From assembly GCA_018335585.1 (NCBI GenBank), contig JAGXRZ010000041.1, positions 47,964 through 111,963 on the forward strand: a DNA stretch of 64,000 nt, in the 5' to 3' direction. A program made the translations under genes and the position numbers. The DNA comes from Selenomonadales bacterium. GTDB taxonomy: Bacteria > Bacillota > UBA994. The notes beneath the pieces are model-generated. The model ran no database searches. It had not been told where the DNA came from and saw only the letters and a list, made by a program, of their open reading frames with translations. Position 1 is the first letter of the stretch, and every line of letters starts with the position of its first letter. Below are positions 35,608-42,982 of this stretch, piece by piece.

Positions 35608-36593
35608 AAGCGCACACCGGTAAGGCCAAGCCACTGATTATGCAGGGCGTGCAAACGATGTTGCTGAAGGTGCATGTGCTCTGCCGCCTCTGCCCGCATG
35701 CCGAGAAATTCGGGGCTGTGCTGTAGCGAGATGGTTATAGAGAGGATGCGCCGCAGGTAGGCGAAGGCGAGGAAGAAATCAAAGTCGTCAACTGGGTGCC
35801 CGGCAAGCTCGGCGTACAGCGCGATAAACTTAGGCGCGAAGTCACCGAGAAAGAGCGTGCTCCAAGCGAGGTCGAACCGGCAATCGGTTACACCCGCGCC
35901 GCACCAGTCAAGGACAGACAGCTTGCCGTGTGAGTCGCACAAGATATTGCCTGCATGAAAATCCCAATGGGCGAGGGCCAGTCTGCTGCCCGTGACGCTT
36001 GATGCCCGTTGCCAGAGCCACGCCAGCGCCGGCTCCGCATAGGAAGCGCCGGCCGCTAAGCCAATCTGCAGAAAGCGCTGCAGCTCGCGATCGATGGCGC
36101 TCTCTACGGCGGGGAGGTCGCCAAGAGCGGTGAAGTTCTGCCAATCTAGGCTGTGCAGGCGGACGAACAACTTGCACATCTCGCCATACCGCGCCTCGCG
36201 CTCCGTCGGTGAATACTGCTCGAGGAGTTTGTCTAACCGGGCGCCCGCTACTCTTTCCATAATGACGAAAGGCTTCCCGAGATAACAGCTGTCGCACTCC
36301 AGCAGATACACATCTGGTGCAGGATAGCCTTCATTGTTGAGCTGGCGAAGGGCTTCAAACTCGCGCGTGTGCCTCTGGCCCAACAGCTCTAAGCCCGGCT
36401 CTTGATACAGCTTAAGTATCATGGGCCGGGTTTGCGCAGTGCCGTTATCTAAAAAGCTAAGGTCAAAGGCGAAGACGTCGCCCTCCCAGCCGCCCTCAAT
36501 GCGCTCGATTGCCAGGACGGCTAGGTTGGTGAGGTAGGGTACTTTGATGCGCAAGTAGTGCCCTAGTGACTCGCTGATCGAAGTAAAAGGCAT
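35604..36593 (-). CDS. APH/choline-kinase-family phosphotransferase
   Basis: A 329-residue kinase-like protein of the aminoglycoside phosphotransferase (APH) fold. The catalytic loop reads LALAHWDFHAGNIL (~residue 210: Asp and Asn present, with HWD replacing the common HGD) and the metal-binding Asp is in LSVLDWCGAG (~228). The N-lobe lysine is probably in MILKLYQEPG (~60). Small-molecule kinases of this family phosphorylate sugars, choline or drugs; the substrate cannot be read. The stop overlaps the start of the RecQ/UvrD fusion (ATGA), so the two are translationally coupled, an unusual partnership. ATG start after AAGGAGG-like sequence. Confidence 0.82.
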   Translation of the reverse strand: MPFTSISESLGHYLRIKVPYLTNLAVLAIERIEGGWEGDVFAFDLSFLDNGTAQTRPMILKLYQEPGLELLGQRHTREFEALRQLNNEGYPAPDVYLLECDSCYLGKPFVIMERVAGARLDKLLEQYSPTEREARYGEMCKLFVRLHSLDWQNFTALGDLPAVESAIDRELQRFLQIGLAAGASYAEPALAWLWQRASSVTGSRLALAHWDFHAGNILCDSHGKLSVLDWCGAGVTDCRFDLAWSTLFLGDFAPKFIALYAELAGHPVDDFDFFLAFAYLRRILSITISLQHSPEFLGMRAEAAEHMHLQQHRLHALHNQWLGLTGVRL

Positions 36594-36631
36594 AAGGACC
36601 TCCTAGGACAGCGCCGTCTGCAACACCTAGT

Positions 36632-36660
36632 GAAGCAAAAAGCTCCGTCCCTTTTGCTTC
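36632..36660 (-). terminator. Terminator-like hairpin after arsC
   Basis: A perfect 9-bp inverted repeat GAAGCAAAA / TTTTGCTTC with an 11-base loop begins at the arsC stop codon. The 3' arm begins with a T run, but no long T tail follows the stem. It likely ends the arsR-hgcAB-arsC transcript. Confidence 0.5.
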
Positions 36661-37039
36661 AGGTCAGCATTTGCCTGACGTGGCGCTCGATTAGGTCGCG
36701 CACGTGGCGGAATTCTTCCGGCGACATGTGCTTTGGGTCGGGGATGCTCCAGTCTTCGCGCTGCTTTGCACGGACTAGCGGGCAGTCGTCACCGCAGCCC
36801 ATGGTCGCCACAAAGTCGAACTCGATGTTCGGGATGTCGGCCAGTGACTTTGAAAAATGGGTGGTTAGGTCATACCCAAGTTCCTGCATGGCGGCGATGG
36901 CCTTAGGGTTAATAATGCCAGAAGGGCGCGAGCCTGCGCTGTACACTTCTACCCCGTTCCCGCCATGTATGCGCGTAAATGCTTCCGCCATCTGGCTACG
37001 GTTAGAATTTTCCACACAGACAAACAAAATCCTCTTCAT
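36659..37039 (-). CDS. arsC: Thioredoxin-coupled arsenate reductase
   Basis: Reduces arsenate to arsenite using thioredoxin. It is a 126-residue protein of the low-molecular-weight tyrosine-phosphatase fold: the CX5R loop is FVCVENSNRSQMAEA (Cys8, Arg14 region) and the redox cysteines lie in TMGCGDDCP near residue 80, both typical of ArsC of this type rather than a phosphatase. ATG at 37039, six bases after the hgcB stop. It is the last gene of an arsR-led operon. No arsenite efflux gene (acr3, arsB) is present in the operon or the window, so export must be encoded elsewhere. Confidence 0.93.
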   Translation of the reverse strand: MKRILFVCVENSNRSQMAEAFTRIHGGNGVEVYSAGSRPSGIINPKAIAAMQELGYDLTTHFSKSLADIPNIEFDFVATMGCGDDCPLVRAKQREDWSIPDPKHMSPEEFRHVRDLIERHVRQMLT

Positions 37040-37045
37040 TGGGAC

Positions 37046-37327
37046 TCACTCTCCTCCGCAATCGCAACTCGGTTTGCCACCTGTAAGCCACCCCATAATC
37101 ACCGCATAAGCACAGCCAACTCCCACAGCAACCGATATGGCATCCGCCGGACAGTTTTTAGCACAGGCGCCGCATTCCATGCACCCGTCTTTGTCAACTA
37201 TCTCTGCCCTACGACCTATCAATCTGAAAACCCTGTGCGGACAAACTTCTGCGCACCTTCCGCACCCAGAGCATTTTTCGTCATCTAAGAAAAGTGTTGC
37301 GACGTTCGCTAAGTACCTGTGTTTCAT
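37046..37327 (-). CDS. hgcB: HgcB, mercury-methylation ferredoxin
   Basis: Two-cluster [4Fe-4S] ferredoxin of 93 residues that is thought to reduce the corrinoid of HgcA. Cluster motifs are KCSGCGRCAEVCP near residue 19 and GCMECGACAKNCP near residue 50; CMECGAC is the motif characteristic of HgcB. After the clusters there is a further conserved-type Cys (VGVGCAYAV, ~residue 73) and a C-terminal cysteine pair (SCDC), corresponding to the terminal cysteines proposed to handle Hg(II). It follows hgcA by nine bases on the same strand, the expected pairing. Confidence 0.93.
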   Translation of the reverse strand: MKHRYLANVATLFLDDEKCSGCGRCAEVCPHRVFRLIGRRAEIVDKDGCMECGACAKNCPADAISVAVGVGCAYAVIMGWLTGGKPSCDCGGE

Positions 37328-37336
37328 AGGCGCCCC

Positions 37337-38332
37337 CTATCGAATTGTAAAGCTGTTGACCAATATCAGCAGAATACCGACAACCGCTGAAACAGCTATC
37401 AGCGGCACCGCTAGTTTCATCTCCTTAATGACGCCGGAGAATGACGTGTACGTCGACGAACCGGTAAAGTTCATGGCCAAAAAAGCGGACAGCGATGGTA
37501 GAAGCAACATGTAGCCGAGGGCGCGAACGGCGGAATCCGGAGCAGACCAGCCGTTTAGCCAAGCGCACCCGGCCGTCCATACAAGACCGAGCAACCATCC
37601 CTTCCAAGCAAATGCCCTGCCGGGAATAAAGGGAAGCAGCACCGGCGTAACAACAGCTCCTGTTACCACGGCGCCGATATACATGATTGCGTCTGGTAGC
37701 ACAAAGGGCCGCACGGCAAAGAAGTTGACAAGAAGCGCCACAGCAAACACCAAGACGGAAACCTTGAGGGCAGGCAGCAGCTCTATTGGGGTGAGAACTA
37801 ATCTATCCCACATCGTAAAATTGACTCTACGCATTCCGTCTGTAGCCTTAAGGCCAGCGCTAAGGAATGCCTTTATGTCACAGGCCCTGACAGGGCCGTA
37901 TACTACGGCAAACCCCGTTCGTCTGGTCACCTCATGCGCACACACTCCCGGAGCGCCAAGCTGCGGCAGCACCAATGTCCTGTGCGCCACTATGTCCGCG
38001 AGCCCAGTGCTGGCGATGCGAGCAACCAATTCATCAGTGCCAAATGTCCCCTTCCCGGCGGCACACCAGACATTGACACCTTTGGTGTCTAGGATGAGCA
38101 GCCAACAACTCAATCCTACAAGCTCCCTCCGCAGGGAATCAAATGTCAACTTGTAGTTCGCGCTGACCAACACATTGGACGTGTGATCGGGCGTACCGAC
38201 GGCGTATAGTCCCGGCGCAATCGTGTAACTCATCCGTCCTAGGCCCCAGCGCACTCGCCACGCGCCGATTACGTCGCTTGCGTGAAGGGCGGTCGAGACA
38301 ATAGGAACACTGCATTGCTTGTTCAAGTCCAT
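37337..38332 (-). CDS. hgcA: HgcA, corrinoid protein for mercury methylation
   Basis: Membrane corrinoid protein that transfers a methyl group to Hg(II), giving methylmercury. The diagnostic cap-helix motif NVWCAAGK is intact at residues 87-94, with Cys90 as lower-axial cobalt ligand. Around it are other family segments: VLVSANYKLTFDSLRREL, KGTFGTDELVARI, APGVCAHEV, GFAVVYGPVRACDI and RLVLTPIEL. Residues ~185-331 hold about five transmembrane helices. At 331 residues it is of normal length. ATG at 38332 with AAGGAG; eight bases follow the arsR stop. The motif distinguishes it from the related CdhD of the Wood-Ljungdahl pathway. Its position between arsR and arsC suggests arsenic-responsive expression. 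Confidence 0.96.
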   Translation of the reverse strand: MDLNKQCSVPIVSTALHASDVIGAWRVRWGLGRMSYTIAPGLYAVGTPDHTSNVLVSANYKLTFDSLRRELVGLSCWLLILDTKGVNVWCAAGKGTFGTDELVARIASTGLADIVAHRTLVLPQLGAPGVCAHEVTRRTGFAVVYGPVRACDIKAFLSAGLKATDGMRRVNFTMWDRLVLTPIELLPALKVSVLVFAVALLVNFFAVRPFVLPDAIMYIGAVVTGAVVTPVLLPFIPGRAFAWKGWLLGLVWTAGCAWLNGWSAPDSAVRALGYMLLLPSLSAFLAMNFTGSSTYTSFSGVIKEMKLAVPLIAVSAVVGILLILVNSFTIR

Positions 38333-38340
38333 CCAACTCC

Positions 38341-38661
38341 TTACTCTTTACACTGACCTACAGTCTCCTCACAAACGCAACTTGCCTTATTCGAGGCGAT
38401 GGCGCACAAGTATTCCTTGGCTAGGTTGATTGTTTTTATGTCGAGCGAGTAGTACATCCATTTGCCCTCTCTACGGCCTCTGACAAGACCTGAGCCGCAC
38501 AACAACTTCATATGATGGGATAATGTAGATTGCGACATGGCAAATCGTCCTAAAATCATACAGGCGCATAGCTCACCGCAAGCGAGCATGTCCAAGATCA
38601 TGGCTCGCTTGGGATCCCCTAGCGCCTTAAAAACCTTTACGTATTGCAGACTCTCTTCCAC
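38341..38661 (-). CDS. arsR: ArsR-family repressor with As(III)-type cysteine site
   Basis: Winged-helix ArsR/SmtB repressor of 106 residues. The recognition helix region is MSQSTLSHHMKLLCGSGLV (~42-60) and the sensor motif GELCACMIL carries Cys32 and Cys34 like the ELCVCDL box of arsenite-sensing ArsR; Cys28 and a cysteine-rich C-terminus (Cys95, Cys97, Cys104) are extra. The start is a GTG at 38661 with GAGGGG upstream. It leads the operon, with its own operator/promoter readable immediately upstream, so arsenite (or another thiophilic metal) probably induces itself, hgcAB and arsC. Confidence 0.92.
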   Translation of the reverse strand: MEESLQYVKVFKALGDPKRAMILDMLACGELCACMILGRFAMSQSTLSHHMKLLCGSGLVRGRREGKWMYYSLDIKTINLAKEYLCAIASNKASCVCEETVGQCKE

Positions 38662-38670
38662 GTTGACCCC

Positions 38671-38694
38671 TCATATCTAAAAGCTTCGATATGA
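38671..38694. promoter_or_regulatory. ArsR operator candidate
   Basis: TCATATC-N10-GATATGA is a perfect 7-bp inverted repeat. It begins nine bases upstream of the arsR start codon and covers the predicted transcription start, as expected for an autoregulated ArsR operator. Confidence 0.7.
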
Positions 38695-38696
38695 CG

Positions 38697-38725
38697 ATTC
38701 TACGCCTAAAATCGAAAGGTGTCAA
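38697..38725 (-). promoter_or_regulatory. Promoter of the arsR-hgcA-hgcB-arsC operon
   Basis: On the minus strand TTGACA (38720-38725), a 17-base spacer, and TAGAAT (38697-38702) form a near-consensus housekeeping promoter. The expected start at about 38690 falls within the inverted repeat. Confidence 0.8.
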
Positions 38726-38784
38726 TGTGATAGTTCGCGAAATGCTGTATACTGCTAATAAGCACTACCGAAGGAGCAAACCCC

Positions 38785-38931
38785 ATGGAAATCTCGCTAT
38801 CCCGCCTAGAGCTGTTTAACATCATAGACGAGCAAAGTTCGAAGGCCTCATTTGGCGGCGACATTTCCACTAGGTTGCCCGGCGGGCTTGCTTACTTTAC
38901 CTGGGATAATACGAAGGAGGAGCACAGTTAG
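38785..38931 (+). CDS. Small protein of unknown function (48 aa)
   Basis: An ATG at 38785 with AAGGAG nine bases upstream opens a 48-codon frame (starting MEISLSRLELFNIIDEQSS, ending DNTKEEHS) that stops two bases before the next gene. Its 3' end contains the AAGGAGG of the downstream GH18-like gene, which suggests an operon. The sequence is hydrophilic, has no cysteine pair or membrane segment, and matches no family I recognise. The good ribosome site and tight spacing favour a real gene. Confidence 0.6.
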   Translation: MEISLSRLELFNIIDEQSSKASFGGDISTRLPGGLAYFTWDNTKEEHS

Positions 38932-38933
38932 TA

Positions 38934-39926
38934 ATGATGACACGTCCAATTCTTGCACGGCTTATGCTGCTTCTGTTAGCTGCAACGTTGTTTGCTGCGC
39001 TGCTGCCAGTACCGGCGCAAACGAGCACAACGGAAACTGCTACGCCTAGGCGCGCCATGGGCGTAGTAGGCTTCTATGCGCTTGGCGATGCGAGGACGAG
39101 CAGCTGGACTAACTTGTTTGGCGTGCCGTTCCCGGCTACAGCTACCGGCAATACCGATGTCGTGAGCGAGCTTGCGCTTGGCTGGTATACAATAGACGCG
39201 CAAGGGAATTTGCTGACGCAGAGCCCGCGCACGGCTTGGCGCCGACCTGCGGGGTGGGAAACGGTGCTTATGACAGCACGAGAGTTTGGGCTGAGGATGG
39301 AAATGGTCGTCCACGAGACAAACCGCAGCGGGTTACTTACCGCTTTCCTTAGCGACGAAGCGGCGATGCTCCGCGCTGTTAACGCCATAGTGCAGGAGGC
39401 CGGCCATTTTGACGGTGTGAATCTAAACTTAGAAGAACTGGGTCTTTACGCTACAAGGGAAACCCAGCAGCAGATTCGTGCTAGCTTTACCCGGTTTGTT
39501 GCTTTGCTTGCCCCACCGCTGCGCGAGGCAGGAAAAACCCTGACGCTCACCATTCATCCGCCCAACAGCTCTTTTAGGGGCTACGATTACGCCGCCCTCG
39601 GCCAACTGGCCGACCGCATTATCGTTATGGCGCACGACTTTGGGCCTACCCCCGAGCCGCTACATAGGGTAGTGCAGGCAGTGGAAATGGCGCTAATCGA
39701 TGTCCCGCGCGAGAGGCTTGTGTTGGCTATATCCGCCCCCAGCGAAACAGGAGACAGCATCCGCGAGAAAATAGAAGTAGCCGCCCGCTTTCGCCTACAA
39801 GGCGTCTCGCTGTGGCGGCTAGGTTTGGTGACAGCAGACATGTGGTTTCATCTTAGGGAGGCGCTTATTCTGCCGGATTTCGTCGGCCCGCACGAATTTC
39901 ACCCCGACATATACAAGCCGGAGTAG
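38934..39926 (+). CDS. Secreted GH18-like glycosidase (YaaH/chitinase-fold)
   Basis: A 330-residue exported protein. Residues 1-29 are a signal peptide (LMLLLLAATLFAALLPVPAQ). The rest resembles GH18 barrels of the spore cortex/LysM type: VVGFYALGD at strand 1, AVNAIVQEAGHFDGVNLNLEELG near residue 150 where DGxxxDxE reads DGVNLNLE (Asp to Asn, catalytic-type Glu kept), LTLTIHPPN near 205 and IIVMAHDFGP near 230. The change in the DxE motif leaves hydrolytic activity uncertain. It is preceded by a 48-codon ORF and is convergent with the next gene. A role in peptidoglycan or spore-wall remodelling is plausible. Confidence 0.75.
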   Translation: MMTRPILARLMLLLLAATLFAALLPVPAQTSTTETATPRRAMGVVGFYALGDARTSSWTNLFGVPFPATATGNTDVVSELALGWYTIDAQGNLLTQSPRTAWRRPAGWETVLMTAREFGLRMEMVVHETNRSGLLTAFLSDEAAMLRAVNAIVQEAGHFDGVNLNLEELGLYATRETQQQIRASFTRFVALLAPPLREAGKTLTLTIHPPNSSFRGYDYAALGQLADRIIVMAHDFGPTPEPLHRVVQAVEMALIDVPRERLVLAISAPSETGDSIREKIEVAARFRLQGVSLWRLGLVTADMWFHLREALILPDFVGPHEFHPDIYKPE

Positions 39927-39933
39927 CACACAT

Positions 39934-41109
39934 TTAGCACGAAACGTCTGTCGCGGCCAACAAGTGAAATCCGGGTGACGCCCCTACCGCATCGCTGACC
40001 CTGCGGATAATCTCCTTTGTCTTTTCCAGTGGATATGGCGTGTCGTCCCAGCGGCAGAACTCCACCGTCTCGACGACGCCTTCGCGCTCAAAGTTGTTTT
40101 GACCGACAGGCACGATAACTACATCGCCGACATCGATGCGTAGATCCGTGGTGCGGTAGTGATAAAGTTTGCCGCCGTCTGCTAACAGAACACCGCAATA
40201 CTTGACCTCGCCCTTTTTAAGGGCAAACCTAAACCCAGACAGCCCCACTACATCCCCAAAACCAAACGACTGAATGATAAGGCGCAGAACCTCTACGAAC
40301 AGCGTAAACGGCTTCTCCGGGATATGACCGCGGTCGAATACACCCTGATGTCGGGCAGTTTTGCCGCACTCGTATTCTGCCTCCAACTCGTAAAGGTAAA
40401 ATGCAGTGGTGGCTTCGCTAAGGTGCTGTAAATCTTGCCAACCCCCTGCTTCAAGGCACTCTGCCATGACATCTAGTGCCACCTCGCCAAATTTCGACAC
40501 GCTGTCAAACTCATAGTTATGCATGGCGCAGGCCCCCGTAAGCGACCTGCTCTTAATGGCTAGCTGCTCTTCGGTCAGCACTAGCTCGCTTGTGTTGCCA
40601 TGACCTAACGGCTGCAGACTGAGTCTCACCTGCTTTAAGATTGGCCGCGCGGGGGGATGCCTTCTTTCGTCGTCTAATTGTTTTAGTCGCATGAGCCACT
40701 TTGCTACATAGCCCTCGCTGATAAACATCTCTAATACGCCCGGGGCAAAGCGCTCCGCGCGATGGGCACCGAGAATCAAAGCGAGAACCGTCTGTTCATC
40801 AAGCGCGGCGACGTCGGCGGCCTTCATCGCCGCCTCGGTCCACTTTAAGCCGTGCCTTTCGAGAATGGCCTGGTAGTCATGTAGCTCGTAAGCGGGGTTT
40901 AGCTGGATGAAGGCATAGAACTCCTTATAGAAATCTTGCCAAGTGGCCTTTTCCTCGAGCGCAGCAATATACTGCGTGATCACATCGAACTTTCGGCTTG
41001 GCTTGCCGCGGCTCGACCGCTCGTCACGCAAGGTGGCAAGGAACTCTCTTGCTTGGTTGCTTCCGGCAAAAGCCGAGCTTGAAGAATCGTCGTCGGTCAA
41101 GTGACGCAT
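39934..41109 (-). CDS. Hypothetical protein with DUF6508-like region
   Basis: A 391-residue protein starting at the ATG at 41109, with AGAGGGGGG upstream; an upstream in-frame start at 41250 lies inside the neighbouring gene. A helical segment (residues ~35-150; YIAALEEKATWQDFYKEFY, LALILGAHRAERFAPGVLEMF) resembles DUF6508, a domain of unknown function, and the C-terminal ~80 residues form a separate part (GGKLYHYRTTDLRIDVGDVVIVPVG) rich in beta strands. No signal peptide or membrane helix. It lies 40 bp after a DUF4143 ATPase gene on the same strand, but no functional link is evident. Confidence 0.55.
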   Translation of the reverse strand: MRHLTDDDSSSSAFAGSNQAREFLATLRDERSSRGKPSRKFDVITQYIAALEEKATWQDFYKEFYAFIQLNPAYELHDYQAILERHGLKWTEAAMKAADVAALDEQTVLALILGAHRAERFAPGVLEMFISEGYVAKWLMRLKQLDDERRHPPARPILKQVRLSLQPLGHGNTSELVLTEEQLAIKSRSLTGACAMHNYEFDSVSKFGEVALDVMAECLEAGGWQDLQHLSEATTAFYLYELEAEYECGKTARHQGVFDRGHIPEKPFTLFVEVLRLIIQSFGFGDVVGLSGFRFALKKGEVKYCGVLLADGGKLYHYRTTDLRIDVGDVVIVPVGQNNFEREGVVETVEFCRWDDTPYPLEKTKEIIRRVSDAVGASPGFHLLAATDVSC

Positions 41110-41149
41110 GCAATCCCCCCTCTTTCGCGAAAAGTTCGACAGCTTTGGT

Positions 41150-42583
41150 CTACTTCCCTGCCTCGGCATGCCCCAGCAGATAAAGGAACGCATAAGCCGG
41201 AATACGATACACGCTTGCGGGCGAACTAGCACCGGGACCATAGTCGTCATCCTTCTTGGTTACAACTAGAGCCCGCGTAGCATTCGCCGCCTGTCTGACT
41301 ATAGCCTGCGACTGGTCGAGCGCGTAGCTTTCGCGGTACTTCACCTCGATGAGAATCTTCTCCAACGGAGACTGTACTACTATGTCTATTTCCTTGTCTG
41401 CACCACCGGGCTCGCGGTAATAGCCGACCTGCGTCGCCTCGTGGTGGTAGAAAGCCCGCACGTGTTTGTAGACCGCCGTCTCGACCATAACTCCCATCTC
41501 AATCGGGTTCGCTAAGAGGTCCTGCCGCATTAACACGGCATTCCGAATCGCTGCATCAGCAATGTAGACCTTGTTCTGTGCTTTCAAGGCCTTCTTGCCA
41601 GAAACATTAACCGGAGAACTGACATATATGAGATTAGCAGTCCTTAAGTGGTCAATGTACTTTTCCACAGTGGGCCTTGAAACGCCGTTTAGCTCCCGAG
41701 CTATACTCTCGACGCTGATGATGCTAGATGAGTGGTAGCACAGGTAGAGAAATATCCTCTCTAGGTCCGCGGAATTGCGCACCGCGAACAACGAGGGAAT
41801 ATCGCTTTTAAGAACTTTCTCTACTACATCTTCGCGGAGAACGCGCTGTGCATACAAATCATCACTGGCGAGGGCTAACTCAGGGAACCCTCCTACCTGT
41901 AGGTAGCGATGAAAGTGTTTCTGCACAGGCCGCAACTTTGTCATCAAGTGAACTTGGTCGCGATGGCTGAGGTCATTTAGGTTCGTCGGCCTTACGCCGA
42001 GATCGAGGGCAGGCCGTTCTGCCAAGCCCAAAATATCGCAGTACTCGTAAAACGACAGAGTCGGAACAGAAATGACCTTCCAGCGTCCCACGCCACTTTC
42101 ACCTGCCTTGTCGGCTAGCACTGGACTTGCCGAGCCAGTCGCTACGACGCGGGTGTTAGGTTGCGTATCATAGATTACTTTAAGCCAAGCGTCCCAGTCG
42201 GCAACGTACTGCAGCTCGTCAAAGAAATAGTAGACATCACTGTGCCCATAGATGTTGTTTTGGTAGACGTCTAATATCCTATTCATGGGGACGAGTTTTA
42301 GTAGCGGATGGTCAAACGAGACGTAGAGGATTTTTCGAGACTCCAACCCCTGCCCCAGTAGCTCCTGAATCATTTGGTAGAGCATCGTGGTTTTGCCGAT
42401 GCGCCTTGCACCAGAAATCACGACCATACGACGTATGTCTTGACGGCCTAACGCGGCCATAACCTCATGGTAAGCAACACGCTTGACCCGACGCAGCAAC
42501 TCTTTAGGCACGGTAGAACTTAGCCACCACGGATTATATGAGGACAACACACTTAGAATGTTTTCTTCGCTGTCGATGCGCAT
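41150..42583 (-). CDS. AAA ATPase of the AAA_14/DUF4143 family
   Basis: A 477-residue P-loop ATPase. Walker A is VISGARRIGKTTMLYQM (~residue 55), Walker B VYYFFDELQYVADW (~115), and the sensor segment RVVATGSASPVL lies near 145. The C-terminal DUF4143 part (~200-450) has a restriction-fold core with EIDIVVQSPLEKILIEVKYRE (cited by the E-x-K strand near residue 415). The start ATG at 42583 has AGGGGGG eight bases upstream. Such proteins are common in anaerobes and their role is unsettled; defence or mobile-element links have been proposed. A second member lies at 44520. Confidence 0.85.
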   Translation of the reverse strand: MRIDSEENILSVLSSYNPWWLSSTVPKELLRRVKRVAYHEVMAALGRQDIRRMVVISGARRIGKTTMLYQMIQELLGQGLESRKILYVSFDHPLLKLVPMNRILDVYQNNIYGHSDVYYFFDELQYVADWDAWLKVIYDTQPNTRVVATGSASPVLADKAGESGVGRWKVISVPTLSFYEYCDILGLAERPALDLGVRPTNLNDLSHRDQVHLMTKLRPVQKHFHRYLQVGGFPELALASDDLYAQRVLREDVVEKVLKSDIPSLFAVRNSADLERIFLYLCYHSSSIISVESIARELNGVSRPTVEKYIDHLRTANLIYVSSPVNVSGKKALKAQNKVYIADAAIRNAVLMRQDLLANPIEMGVMVETAVYKHVRAFYHHEATQVGYYREPGGADKEIDIVVQSPLEKILIEVKYRESYALDQSQAIVRQAANATRALVVTKKDDDYGPGASSPASVYRIPAYAFLYLLGHAEAGK

Positions 42584-42688
42584 CAAAAGCACCCCCCTAT
42601 CCATTAGTATAGGCACAAACTGCACAAAATACAACGCTTGTTTCAACTATATTTTCAGCAAATTGCCCTTTGCCCTAACTTAGACTTC

Positions 42689-42708
42689 ATGTCGCACTCC
42701 TCCGTCCC
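42689..42708. repeat. Short dispersed repeat, copy 2
   Basis: Matches 18169-18188 at 19 of 20 bases. This copy lies in non-coding DNA between the DUF4143 ATPase and the T-box leader. The rest of 42584-42734 shows no gene or strong hairpin. Confidence 0.35.
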
Positions 42709-42734
42709 CACGTCCCTTGACGTATCCCCAGCGG

Positions 42735-42970
42735 CATAGTAGTATACAGCAAAGACTGCGATGCGGAAGGGCCTCGTGAGCTGCACTTAAGAGAGTCGGG
42801 TTAGGTGTAAGCCGATGTGCACGCGAATGAGCGAAGACAGCCGCTGAGTCCCCTTAGGGGCGGGTAATCCCGTTATAGATTTAAGCGGGCATCTTTGTTG
42901 ATGCCAATCAGGGTGGCACCACGGGTAATCCCCTCTCGTCCCTGGCGAGAGGGGATTATTTTATTTTCGG
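42735..42970 (+). ncRNA. T-box leader (riboswitch) of aspS2
   Basis: A tRNA-sensing T-box. The conserved T-box sequence is AGGGTGGCACCACGGG at 42910-42925 (consensus AGGGTGGnACCGCG), followed by a 12-bp terminator stem (42927-42957) and a T-rich tail, then the aspS2 ribosome site. Stem I lies upstream (GAGAGTCGG...GTAAGCCGA region). The AAT triplet at 42826-42828, an Asn codon, is a possible specifier; I could not fold stem I with certainty. Uncharged tRNA should favour the antiterminator and transcription of the synthetase. Confidence 0.88.
42927..42957 (+). terminator. T-box terminator stem
   Basis: Perfect 12-bp stem AATCCCCTCTCG / CGAGAGGGGATT with a seven-base loop, followed by ATTTTATTTTC. 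It competes with pairing of the T-box sequence at 42910. Confidence 0.85.
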
Positions 42971-42982
42971 AGGTGCTCAATT

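Noticed and set aside
37337..38332. CdhD/acetyl-CoA synthase corrinoid subunit instead of HgcA
   Set aside because: The NVWCAAGK motif, five C-terminal membrane helices and adjacent HgcB-type ferredoxin are specific to HgcA.
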